DNA from: Arthrobacter sp. SLBN-112
Lineage (GTDB): Bacteria; Actinomycetota; Actinomycetes; Actinomycetales; Micrococcaceae
DNA: 64,000 nt
Direction: 5' to 3'
NCBI RefSeq assembly: GCF_030944625.1
Contig: NZ_JAUSXY010000001.1
Location: forward strand, 3,658,001 to 3,722,000
Part shown: positions 51,031 through 59,044 of the stretch, one piece after another
How the letters are laid out: each line of letters opens with the position of its first letter
Position numbering within the stretch: position 1 is the first letter of the stretch
Translations under genes and position numbers: made by a program
Notes under the pieces: model-generated
Seen by the model: only the letters and a program-made list of their open reading frames with translations
What the model was told of the DNA's origin: nothing
The model's database searches: none

Positions 51031-51584
51031 GGGAGGTTTCCTTGCCTGGCAGTCGAGGTTTCAAGAAATGTCGGGGACAGCCGCCACAGCATCGCTGCGG
51101 CCACGGCCACTGCGGATGCCGCGGCAAGCAGCAGGAACCAGCCGCTGGAGGCATCGGTGCCGTTTCCGAGGGCGTGCGCCATGGCCACCGGCCAGACGCC
51201 ATAGCTGAGCCAATGGACTGCCTTGAAGGCCCGCTGCCCGATCCTGTGCCGCAGCAACCCCGTCACCACCACGGCCAGGACCAGGTCCAGGGCCACCGTC
51301 CCAAGGCCCTGCCAGAACGGTTGGAAGGAGCCCAGGAACGGCACCACGATATCCACCGGGTTCAGCTTGGCAAAGGAGTCCAGCAGCAGGGAGCCCACGT
51401 GGAGCCCCAGGAAGACGGCAGCGAGCAGGGCGATGTTCCGGTGCAGGAGGCTGATGGAGAACCGCGGCACCACCATCAACGGGCGGCCGGACCTGTTGAG
51501 GATTCCCAGCAGCACGGAAGCGGTGAACAGCGCCAAGGAGATGAAGCCGCTGACCCGGCCGAAGGCCCACATTGCCTCATCCAT
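51027..51584 (-). CDS. Ferric-reductase-like transmembrane (cytochrome b type) protein
   Basis: A 185-residue membrane protein of about five or six helices with the ferric reductase-like transmembrane domain. Histidines in paired helices (ISLLHRNIALLAAVFLGLHV; KAVHWLSYGVWPVAMAHAL) could ligate haem across the membrane. No cytoplasmic flavin/NAD domain is attached; the NuoF-like protein may supply it. ATG 51584 lies inside the end of the apbE gene (8-base overlap), coupling the two. Confidence 0.87.
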   Translation of the reverse strand: MDEAMWAFGRVSGFISLALFTASVLLGILNRSGRPLMVVPRFSISLLHRNIALLAAVFLGLHVGSLLLDSFAKLNPVDIVVPFLGSFQPFWQGLGTVALDLVLAVVVTGLLRHRIGQRAFKAVHWLSYGVWPVAMAHALGNGTDASSGWFLLLAAASAVAVAAAMLWRLSPTFLETSTARQGNLP

Positions 51585-52713
51585 GGCGGGCACCCCCTGC
51601 GGCGCCGGGGCCGGCTGCCTGGTTGTGCGCGTCCGCTGGGGTGGAACCGCTGCCGGCGGGGCCGGGGCTTTCAGCCGGCCAGCCGCCGGTGGTGACAATC
51701 CGGCCGCGGCTGTCCACGAGCCGGGCCGCGGTGTCTTCTGCGCGGAACCAGTCCACGGCTGCGTGACCGCGGACAATGGCGGCCGTGCTGTAGGCGTTGG
51801 CTTCCAGGCACGTTGGCGCGGCAACTGTCACAGAACGCCAGACGGGCTCGGCCGGGAGCCCGAAGCGCGGGTCAAGGATGTGGTGGACGTCGGCTCCCTG
51901 GTGCTTCCAGCGGCGCTTTTGGGTGCTGGACGTGGCCAGGGCGTATCCGGGCGCCAGGGAGATGTGTTGGGCGGGGTCGGCGGGAAGGTCCTGCACCAGG
52001 ATCTGCCACTGGCCGGGTTTGCCGTCCACCTGCGGCGCCTGTCCTGCGCTGGCCAGGTCTCCCCCCAGCCCCACCAGGACCCCGCAGCCCAGCCGCTGGT
52101 GCACTTCGGCGGCAGCGAGGTCCGCCGCCACCGCCTTGGCTGTGGCGCCCAGGTCCAGCCGGAGTTCGGCCGGCACGGTCAAGGTCATGGAGTCCAGGCC
52201 CAGCCTGGTCCAGCCGGGTGCCCGCGGCACCGGATTTTCCGGGGTTGCAGCCGACGGCGGTGCGGGAGTTCGCACCGGTGCGTTCGCCAGTGCCTGCACC
52301 GGCACGCTGCGGAGCCCTGCCGTGCCGTTCCCCTTCGGGCCGTGGCCCAGGGCGGCGAGGTCCGCTCCGAGGGTGGGGTCGACGTCGCCGCCGGTCATCG
52401 CCGCGGCGTCCAGGGCCCGCTGCAGGAGCAGCCGGAACATCGGGCTGACCATGACGCCCTGCGCCATCCAGGGCTGGAGGCTCATGAGTTCCGAGTCGCT
52501 GCGGAAACGGCTGCAGGCGGCGTCGACGGCGGCCACCACGTAGCGGACGATCTCTTCCGCGTCCGCCAGGAAACCGGCGTCGGTGACGGTGACGAAAGCC
52601 TCAAGCTCCCAGACCGTCCAGCTGGATTGCGCCGCCGTCCCGCGTTCCGCCGTCGAGCTGCCGGCCATGCCGGAACCGTTCATGCCGGAACCGAGCGTGT
52701 CAGGAGCGTTCAT
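51577..52713 (-). CDS. apbE: FAD:protein FMN transferase (ApbE family)
   Basis: Attaches FMN covalently to a Thr of target flavoproteins. The 378-residue protein shows WELEAFVTVTDAGFLADAEE, SRFRSDSELMSLQ, LDLGATAKAVAADLAAAEVH and the catalytic-metal region HHILDPRFGLPAEPVWRSVT with NAYSTAAIVRG. An internal Pro/Ala stretch (about 130-165) is longer than usual, and the C-terminus is low complexity. No FMN_bind target gene lies in the window, so its substrate is encoded elsewhere or is unusual. Confidence 0.92.
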   Translation of the reverse strand: MNAPDTLGSGMNGSGMAGSSTAERGTAAQSSWTVWELEAFVTVTDAGFLADAEEIVRYVVAAVDAACSRFRSDSELMSLQPWMAQGVMVSPMFRLLLQRALDAAAMTGGDVDPTLGADLAALGHGPKGNGTAGLRSVPVQALANAPVRTPAPPSAATPENPVPRAPGWTRLGLDSMTLTVPAELRLDLGATAKAVAADLAAAEVHQRLGCGVLVGLGGDLASAGQAPQVDGKPGQWQILVQDLPADPAQHISLAPGYALATSSTQKRRWKHQGADVHHILDPRFGLPAEPVWRSVTVAAPTCLEANAYSTAAIVRGHAAVDWFRAEDTAARLVDSRGRIVTTGGWPAESPGPAGSGSTPADAHNQAAGPGAAGGARHG

Positions 52714-52714
52714 G

Positions 52715-53029
52715 TCAGGACCCCGAGGACCTGCCGTGGACCTTGCTGCCGTTGCCGGGTTGGACCGGCGTGGTGCTGCCGTAGCTCTTGGAACGGCGCG
52801 TGCCGTCCTGCCGGCTTCCGGAGCCGTCGCTGCCGGAACTGGTGGACCCGCCCGATTTCGGCGTACTGCCCTGGGTGCCGGTGCTGGTTGCGGGTGTGGT
52901 CCTGGCGATCACGGAAGGCGTGGCGGCGTACACGGCGGCCGCGCTGACGCCGGCAACTGCGACGCTGCCCACGCCCACCGCCACGGTAATCCCGGTGGCG
53001 AGGCGCTTGCCCCTGCTGCGAGTACTCAT
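52715..53029 (-). CDS. Ser/Gly-rich exported protein at the head of the redox operon
   Basis: A 104-residue protein with a signal or anchor helix (LATGITVAVGVGSVAVAGVS) and an extracellular tail made almost only of Ser, Gly, Thr, Pro, Lys and Arg. There is no cysteine. It is adjacent to apbE (1-bp gap). Because ApbE flavinylates Ser/Thr-containing motifs, this tail was considered as a target, but no D-x2-(S/T)-(G/A)-A-T motif is visible. Function unknown. Confidence 0.75.
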   Translation of the reverse strand: MSTRSRGKRLATGITVAVGVGSVAVAGVSAAAVYAATPSVIARTTPATSTGTQGSTPKSGGSTSSGSDGSGSRQDGTRRSKSYGSTTPVQPGNGSKVHGRSSGS

Positions 53030-53153
53030 GACCTGCTCCCGGTGCTCTTAACGGCCTGCCTTTTCCCCTATCTTGCCCCTCATTCCTGTGGAAACTCTTT
53101 GAGCAAGCTGTTGATCGGGCGGGAGTTCCCAGGGTCCACCAAGGCCGTCACGG

Positions 53154-54494
53154 CTACCAGAGCGAAGGCAGGCTCCCCACCAGGCGCTCGTACATGGCCA
53201 GCGCCGAGCCGTCCGTGAGGGACGCCACCTGGTCGATGACCACCCTGAGCCGTGCCCCGTCGTCGGCCGCATCCCGCCAGTCCGCGGCGAACATCGGTTC
53301 CAGGTGCCGGTCCCCCGTGGCGCTGAGGGCTGTGACCAGGGCGTGGAGCACTTCGCGCTGGCGTTCGTAGATGGGCTGCCGGTGTTCGGTGGTCATCACG
53401 AACGTGGTGGCGAGGCCCTTCATGACCGCGATCTCCATGACCGTCTCATCCGGCACCATGAGTTCGGCGCTGTATCGGGTCAGGTTTTCCGGCCCGTAGA
53501 CGGCGCGGGTGGTTTCCAGGGCGCTCTGGCAGAACCTGCCGATCAACTGGCTGGTCATGTTCTTCAGGGCCCCCATCGACTTGCGGCTGCCGTCCGCCTC
53601 GCGCACCCACACGTCCGTGGCCTCAAGCCGGGCCAGGGCGGCGTCGATCGCGGCGGGATCGTTGTGCGGCAGGTACCACTGCTTGGCGTACCCCACTACA
53701 CGGGCGCGGTGGTCCGGGTTGTCCAGCCAGCGCAGCTGGAAATGGCCGGCAACGATCGCGTCCTCCACGTCGTGCACCGAGTAGGAGATGTCGTCCGCAA
53801 GGTCCATTACCTGGGCTTCCAGGCACGACCGTCGCTCCGGGGCACCTTCGCGGATCCAGCTGAAGATGGGCAGATCGTCCTCGTAGGCGCCGAACTTACT
53901 GGTCCGTTGGCCGTGGATCACCGGGGCGTCCAAGGCAGACCACGGGTATTTCGACGCCGCGTCGAGGCTCGCGCGGGTGAGGTTCAGTCCGGCCGGATGG
54001 CCGTCAGCCGTGAGCACCTTCGGCTCGAGCCGGGTGAGCAGGCGGAGCGTCTGGGCGTTGCCCTCGAACCCGCCGATCGCGTGCGCCACCTCGTTCAGGG
54101 CCGATTCGCCGTTGTGTCCGAACGGCGGGTGGCCGAGGTCGTGGCTCAGGCAGGCCGTGTCCACCACATCGGGGTCGCAGCCAAGGGCCCTGCCCAGCTC
54201 GCGGCCCACCTGCGCCACCTCCAGGCTGTGCGTGAGCCGGGTGCGGACGAAGTCGTCCGTATCCGGGGCCACCACCTGGGTTTTGGCGCCCAGCCGGCGC
54301 AGCGCCGAGGAGTGCAGCACCCGGGCGCGGTCCCGCTCGAAGTCGGAACGGTACGTGTTCTTGGGCGGCTCCTCCACCCAGCGGGCGGAATCGTGCAGGT
54401 CGTAGCCGGGCAACGCGAGGGCCGCGGTGGGGGTGCCGGGCGCCGGGGTTTCGGCGACCGGGGTACTCAAGGGGGCCTCAGCCACCGGAAACAT
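53154..54494 (-). CDS. dgt: Deoxyguanosinetriphosphate triphosphohydrolase-like protein
   Basis: HD-domain dNTPase of 446 residues. The HD ligands are visible in RLTHSLEVAQVGRELGRALG and CLSHDLGHPPFGHNGESALN. Further conserved stretches are YRSDFERDRARVLHSSALRR at the start and EAQVMDLADDISYSVHDVED. It degrades dNTPs, and the family is often tetrameric and allosterically controlled by dNTPs. Its start lies 17 bases inside the end of dusB, an actinobacterial pairing. Confidence 0.95.
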   Translation of the reverse strand: MFPVAEAPLSTPVAETPAPGTPTAALALPGYDLHDSARWVEEPPKNTYRSDFERDRARVLHSSALRRLGAKTQVVAPDTDDFVRTRLTHSLEVAQVGRELGRALGCDPDVVDTACLSHDLGHPPFGHNGESALNEVAHAIGGFEGNAQTLRLLTRLEPKVLTADGHPAGLNLTRASLDAASKYPWSALDAPVIHGQRTSKFGAYEDDLPIFSWIREGAPERRSCLEAQVMDLADDISYSVHDVEDAIVAGHFQLRWLDNPDHRARVVGYAKQWYLPHNDPAAIDAALARLEATDVWVREADGSRKSMGALKNMTSQLIGRFCQSALETTRAVYGPENLTRYSAELMVPDETVMEIAVMKGLATTFVMTTEHRQPIYERQREVLHALVTALSATGDRHLEPMFAADWRDAADDGARLRVVIDQVASLTDGSALAMYERLVGSLPSLW

Positions 54495-55656
54495 CCAGTT
54501 CGGCAGCGGCGATGTCCCGGGACTGGTGCTCGTTCAGGGCGCGGGACTCGAGCCAGTCCTTGGGCAAGGCAGGCCGTTTCGGGGAGCCGGCGCGGCCGCG
54601 CGGGCCCTCTGCATCCACCCCGGGGTACGGCGAGTCCAGGTCAAGCTCCGCGAGGGTGTCCCGCAGCACCTCCAGGCTGGTCACCAGGGCCAGCCGGGTG
54701 CGCAGCTCGCCCCCCACCACGTAGCCCTTGAAGTACCAGGCGATGTGCTTGCGGATTTCACGGAGCGCCTTGCCTTCGTCACCGAAGGTCTCCACCATCA
54801 GTTCCGCGTGCCGGTAGACGCCCTCCGCCACCTGGCGCAGGTTGGGCCGGTGCCGGACGTCGCTGCCTTCGAACGCTGCCTGCAGGTCCCCGAAAAGCCA
54901 CGGGCGCCCCTGGCAGCCGCGGCCCACCACCACGCCGTCCACGCCGGTTTCGCGGACCATCCGGACGGCGTCCTCTGCTGACCAGATATCGCCGTTGCCC
55001 AGCACCGGGATGTCCGGCAGGGCTTCGCGGAGCCGGGCGATGGCGGACCAGTCCGCCTTGCCGGAGTAGAACTGGGCGGCCGTGCGGCCGTGCAGCGCGA
55101 CGGCGGCCACGCCGGAGTCGCGGGCGATGCGGCCGGCGTCGAGGTACGTCAGGTGGTCATCATCGATGCCCTTGCGCATCTTGATGGTCAACGGGATGTT
55201 GCCTTTGGAGGCTTCTTTGACGGCGGTCTGCACGATCGCGGTGAAGAGGTCGGTCTTCCACGGCAGGGCGGACCCGCCGCCGCGGCGGGTGACCTTGGGG
55301 ACCGGGCAGCCGAAGTTGAGGTCGATGTGGTCCGCCCGGTCTTCCTCCACCAGCATCCGCACGGCGGCGCCGACCGTGCCCGGATCCACGCCGTACAGCT
55401 GGACCGAACGGACCTTCTCGTCGTCGTCGTGCGAAATGATGCGCAGCGATTCAGGGGTCCGCTCCACCAGCGCGCGGGACGTGACCATCTCCGCCACGTA
55501 CATGCCGCCGCCGTATTCACGGCAGAGCCTGCGGAAGGCGGAGTTGGTGATGCCGGCCATGGGCGCCAGGATCACCGGGGTGTCAACGGTGATGGGTCCC
55601 AGCTTCAGGGGCGGGAGTTCCAGCTTGGGGGCAGGAGGGGTTGCTGCAACAGTCAC
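54478..55656 (-). CDS. dusB: tRNA-dihydrouridine synthase (DusB-like)
   Basis: FMN enzyme reducing uridines in the tRNA D-loop. The 392-residue TIM-barrel protein has VILAPMAGITNSAFRRLCRE, VQLYGVDPGTVGAAVRMLVE, the signature HIDLNFGCPVPKVTRRGGGS with the catalytic Cys, and HGRTAAQFYSGKADW then GNGDIWSAEDAVRM. The C-terminal helical domain includes IRKHIAWYFKGY. It overlaps dgt by 17 bases. The 112-bp gap upstream (55657-55768) shows nothing but a probable promoter. Confidence 0.96.
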   Translation of the reverse strand: MTVAATPPAPKLELPPLKLGPITVDTPVILAPMAGITNSAFRRLCREYGGGMYVAEMVTSRALVERTPESLRIISHDDDEKVRSVQLYGVDPGTVGAAVRMLVEEDRADHIDLNFGCPVPKVTRRGGGSALPWKTDLFTAIVQTAVKEASKGNIPLTIKMRKGIDDDHLTYLDAGRIARDSGVAAVALHGRTAAQFYSGKADWSAIARLREALPDIPVLGNGDIWSAEDAVRMVRETGVDGVVVGRGCQGRPWLFGDLQAAFEGSDVRHRPNLRQVAEGVYRHAELMVETFGDEGKALREIRKHIAWYFKGYVVGGELRTRLALVTSLEVLRDTLAELDLDSPYPGVDAEGPRGRAGSPKRPALPKDWLESRALNEHQSRDIAAAELDVSGG

Positions 55657-55768
55657 CTGTCCATTGTTGCAAAGCCGGGCAAATCGGGGGTTTCCGGCCG
55701 TGCCGGAGGGAGGTTTGAGGGGGGTCCCGCGCCCTACGGGGCGGTTTGCCGGGTTGCCGGGGTTCCGG

Positions 55769-57265
55769 TCAGCCGCGCTCTGCCCGCCGGCCCCGGCGGG
55801 TGGTGGGTTCGGGCACGGGTTCGACGCCGGCTCGCCGGCTGCGTTCCCCCAGCGCGGCTGCGGCGAGCGCCCCGGTGTCCGCCACGTCCTCGGCGTGGAC
55901 GTGGCCGTCGTCGTGCTGTACGCCCCCGGCGCGGCCGTCCGCTGCCTTGATGCCGGTGGCCTTGACCACGAGCACGGCGATCAGGGTAGTGACCGGGATG
56001 GCCAGGACCAGGCCGATGGAGCCCACCAGCGTGCGGATGACTTCTTCGGACAGTTCCGAACTGGTGAGCGTATCCATCAGGGGCCGGTCGTAAAGCATCA
56101 CGATGATCAGGATGGGAAGCGCGGCCCCCGCGTAGGCGAAGGCGATGGTGTAGACGGTGGAGGCGATGTGGTCGCGGCCGATCCGCATGGCGGAGGTGAA
56201 CAGCTTCCTGGCGCTGCTGGCCGGTGCCAGCTCGTAGAGCTCCCACACGGCCGAGGACTGGGTGATGGTGACGTCGTTCAGGACGCCCAGGCCCGAAATG
56301 ATGAGCCCGCACAGGATCACGCCGGAGATGGAGATGTTTGCCGAGGTGTTCACCAGGGTGGCGGCGTCGTGGCTGCCGACGCCGGCGAGGTTGGCGGCGT
56401 CGGTGGCCCAGGCGGCCAAGAGCGACGTGATGCCCAGGCCGAAGATGGTGCCCAACAATGCCGTGGACGTCCTCGCCGAGAATCCGTGGGCGAAATAGAG
56501 GACCCCGATCATGATCACGGTGGAGCCCACGAGGGTCAGCAGCAGGGGTGGTTTGCCCTCCACCAGGCCCGGGAGGAGGAAATTGGCCAGGACGAAGTAG
56601 GCACCGACGAGTCCGATCAGGGCGCGCAGCCCGCGCCACCGGGCGACGGCGATGACCACTGCGGCGTAGAGCACGGCGAGCAGGACAATCGGCAGGGTGC
56701 GGACGAAGTCCACGAAGATGTAGGCCGGCGAGCCCTGTGCCCCGGCGGCCCCCTGGGCGCTTGAGAGGTTCAGGTACCGGATCTGGTCCCCTGGCTTGAC
56801 CCCGTGCGAGGAGGCCACATCCGGGTTGATGACCACCTTGACCGGGCTTCCGCCCTTGTCCGGCTCCGTGAAGGCGAATGTGCAGTCCGAGCCCTGCCGG
56901 GGAGCCTGCCCGCCGGAATCCTGGCCCGTTCCCTGCTGGCCGGCTTGCTGGCCGGGTGGGGTTTGCTGGCCGGTTCCTTGCTGTCCGCTGCCCTGCGGGC
57001 TTGTCCCCTGCATGCAGTTCCCGGTGACCACGCTTTGGATGGTTCCCGTATCGAATGTCACGCCGGGAGCGGTGGAGTACGGGTTGGCGAGCGTGATTCC
57101 TTCCTTGCTGCCGGAGGGCCACAGCGCGGCCATCCCGGCCAGGGTGAGCAGCGCCAACGGGATGAGGACCGCCGCCAGGATGCGGTTCGCCTTGCTGCGG
57201 GCAGCCATCGCTTGGGGGTTCGGCTCCGAATGGCTCCCGGAAGTGTGGGAGTGACCGGCGCCCAT
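55769..57265 (-). CDS. YibE/F-family membrane protein
   Basis: A 498-residue multi-pass protein of the YibE/F family (function unknown; the E. coli-type name has no assigned reaction). An N-terminal helix is followed by an extracytoplasmic domain (residues about 55-165) holding a Gly/Gln-rich insert, SGQQGTGQQTPPGQQAGQQG, between two cysteines (GNCMQG and SDCTFAF). Seven or eight membrane helices follow, with SGVILCGLIISGLGVLNDVT, and a charged C-terminal tail. A short palindrome lies immediately upstream of the start. Confidence 0.9.
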   Translation of the reverse strand: MGAGHSHTSGSHSEPNPQAMAARSKANRILAAVLIPLALLTLAGMAALWPSGSKEGITLANPYSTAPGVTFDTGTIQSVVTGNCMQGTSPQGSGQQGTGQQTPPGQQAGQQGTGQDSGGQAPRQGSDCTFAFTEPDKGGSPVKVVINPDVASSHGVKPGDQIRYLNLSSAQGAAGAQGSPAYIFVDFVRTLPIVLLAVLYAAVVIAVARWRGLRALIGLVGAYFVLANFLLPGLVEGKPPLLLTLVGSTVIMIGVLYFAHGFSARTSTALLGTIFGLGITSLLAAWATDAANLAGVGSHDAATLVNTSANISISGVILCGLIISGLGVLNDVTITQSSAVWELYELAPASSARKLFTSAMRIGRDHIASTVYTIAFAYAGAALPILIIVMLYDRPLMDTLTSSELSEEVIRTLVGSIGLVLAIPVTTLIAVLVVKATGIKAADGRAGGVQHDDGHVHAEDVADTGALAAAALGERSRRAGVEPVPEPTTRRGRRAERG

Positions 57266-57269
57266 CAGC

Positions 57270-57292
57270 AGTACAACCTCATGGCTTGTACT
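57270..57292. promoter_or_regulatory. Palindrome at the YibE/F start
   Basis: AGTACAA (57270-57276) and TTGTACT (57286-57292) are perfect 7-bp arms around nine bases, five bases upstream of the YibE/F ATG and in the 82-bp divergent gap shared with the hydrolase gene. It may be an operator or an mRNA hairpin over the ribosome binding site. Confidence 0.45.
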
Positions 57293-57347
57293 CTACGTGC
57301 GGCGCCATAGGGTTTATAAATGGACCATCGGATGGGGAGGAACCAGC

Positions 57348-58130
57348 ATGGATAACGGTGGGACACATGGAACCGATACCCGCGGGACGGGGAACAGCGG
57401 CGGAGAACAGGCCGGACAGGCTCGTGCAGCTTCCCTGCACCAGCCAGCACTGAGCATCCTTGAGGCATCCGGCGCCACCAAGGGCGTTGTCCTGGTCCTG
57501 CACGGGGGCAGGGCCCACAGCCGCGACCCGGTGGAGGCCCGGCACCTGAGCCCGGCCAGGATGGTCCCGTTCGCCCGTAACCTGCACCGTGCCGGCAGGA
57601 AGCACGGGCTGGCAGTCTGGTCGCTGCGCAACAGCGTCCGCGGCTGGAACGGCCCTGACATGACCCCGCTGCAGGACGCACGGTGGGCGCTCCGGCAGAT
57701 CGAAGAACGCCACCCCGGCGTCCCGATCTTCCTGCTGGGCCACTCGATGGGCGGCCTGACCGCCGTCTGCGCCGCCGACCACCCCCAGGTGGAGGCCGTG
57801 GTGGCCCTTGCGCCGTGGCTGAGCCCGGAAACCCCGTCCGCCCCGGTGGCCGGAAGGAAGGTGCTGATCGTGCACGGAACCACTGACCACATGACCAGCC
57901 CCAAGCAGTCACTGGCGTTTTCCCGCCGCGCCACCGCGGAGGCGGCAAGCATGCAGTACGTATCCCTTAAGGGCGTCGGGCACTTCATGCTCCGCAAGGT
58001 CAGGGTGTGGCAAACGCTGGCCTCCGGGTTCGTGATCAAGTCGTTCGCCGAGAGCACGGGCGCCGCCGTGCGGCCGTCCAGGGCCTTCACGCAGCTGCTG
58101 CCGGAATCGTCCGTGCACGTCACCCTCTAG
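57348..58130 (+). CDS. Alpha/beta hydrolase
   Basis: A 260-residue hydrolase. The core begins GVVLVLHGGRAHSRDPVEAR; the nucleophile elbow is GHSMGG (Ser), a candidate Asp lies in LIVHGTTDHMT and the His in LKGVGHFMLRKV. The first 30 residues are Gly/Thr-rich and probably disordered. GGGAGGAA precedes ATG 57348, so the open frame upstream was not used. The substrate is unknown. The acyltransferase gene starts 11 bp downstream, suggesting a lipid-related pair. Confidence 0.88.
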   Translation: MDNGGTHGTDTRGTGNSGGEQAGQARAASLHQPALSILEASGATKGVVLVLHGGRAHSRDPVEARHLSPARMVPFARNLHRAGRKHGLAVWSLRNSVRGWNGPDMTPLQDARWALRQIEERHPGVPIFLLGHSMGGLTAVCAADHPQVEAVVALAPWLSPETPSAPVAGRKVLIVHGTTDHMTSPKQSLAFSRRATAEAASMQYVSLKGVGHFMLRKVRVWQTLASGFVIKSFAESTGAAVRPSRAFTQLLPESSVHVTL

Positions 58131-58141
58131 GCGCGGTCCCG

Positions 58142-58969
58142 ATGCCTTGGCGTCCCCCGCCCAACGACCGCTTCTACCGGGTCATCGTCCGCACCGGGCA
58201 GTTCCTGCGTTGGGCCTTCCGGCTGGACATCGTGGCCACGGGCCTGGAACACCTGCCCGCGAAGGAACCCGGCGCCGGCCCCTTCCGCCAGGCGTCCGCC
58301 GGGAAGGGAGCCGTCTTCGCCATCACGCACTTCGGCTATGTGGACTTTGCGGTGGTCGAACTGCTCCTGTGGCGGCACACCCGCGCCCAGTTGCGGTTCC
58401 TGATCCATCAAGGCGCCGCGGACCACTGGCTGGCCGGCCCCGCCATCAGCGCCAGCGGCCATGTGGTGGTGGGATATACGGACCGTTCAGACGCCTACGA
58501 CGCCGCGGTGGCCAAGTTGCGGTCCGGCGAGTACCTCGCGGTCTTCCCGGAGGCCGGGGTGAGCCGCAGCTTCACGGTCCGCGAGTGCCGGACCGGTGCC
58601 GTGCGGATGGCGGCGGAGGCCGGCGTCCCGGTCATTCCGGTTTCGGTCTGGGGCGCGCACCGGGTGATGACCCGCGGCCACGGATTCTCCCTTCGGCGCA
58701 GCTGGCGGGCGCCAGTGCGGCTTGAAGTGGGAGAGCCGATCGTCTTTCCGCGTGACGTTGACGTGGAGGAAGCCACAGAGGGGCTGCGCCGCACGCTCCA
58801 GGCCGGGATCGATCGGTGCACCGCAGGCTTTCCGCGCCAGCCGGAGCCCGGGGCGTGGTGGATGCCGGCGCACCTGGGCGGCGGCGCTCCCTCGGATGCC
58901 GAGCGGCAACTCCTGGACGCTGCGGACGCCGCCGCGGGCCGTCGTCGTGGTTCCCGCCAAACCAGGTAA
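58142..58969 (+). CDS. 1-acyl-glycerol-3-phosphate acyltransferase-like protein (PlsC family)
   Basis: A 275-residue acyltransferase of the PlsC family. The catalytic H-x4-D motif is in ITHFGYVDFAVV. The second motif is FPEAGVSRSF, a variant of the usual FPEGTRS, and VPVIPVSVWGAHRVMTRG follows. There is no clear membrane anchor beyond the N-terminal hydrophobic patch. It probably acylates a lipid or glycolipid in the membrane interface; the acceptor is unknown. ATG 58142 fits the family start; the earlier open frame overlaps the hydrolase gene. Confidence 0.9.
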   Translation: MPWRPPPNDRFYRVIVRTGQFLRWAFRLDIVATGLEHLPAKEPGAGPFRQASAGKGAVFAITHFGYVDFAVVELLLWRHTRAQLRFLIHQGAADHWLAGPAISASGHVVVGYTDRSDAYDAAVAKLRSGEYLAVFPEAGVSRSFTVRECRTGAVRMAAEAGVPVIPVSVWGAHRVMTRGHGFSLRRSWRAPVRLEVGEPIVFPRDVDVEEATEGLRRTLQAGIDRCTAGFPRQPEPGAWWMPAHLGGGAPSDAERQLLDAADAAAGRRRGSRQTR

Positions 58970-59011
58970 GCGCCAGGTCTCGCCGTGCAGGTCACGACGA
59001 CACCTGGCGCT
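58969..59011. terminator. Bidirectional hairpin between convergent genes
   Basis: AGCGCCAGGT (58969-58978) pairs exactly with ACCTGGCGCT (59002-59011), and TCG/CGA pairs extend the stem inward. It lies in the 75-bp gap between the acyltransferase and double-GNAT genes. No T-run follows. Confidence 0.55.
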
Positions 59012-59044
59012 GTCTTGGCCGCCGGAAGGGCGGGCCAACCTTGA

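Noticed and set aside
51223..52947. A 574-codon plus-strand open frame opposite apbE
   Set aside because: The composition is that of the reverse strand of apbE and there is no ribosome binding site; apbE has all its family motifs.
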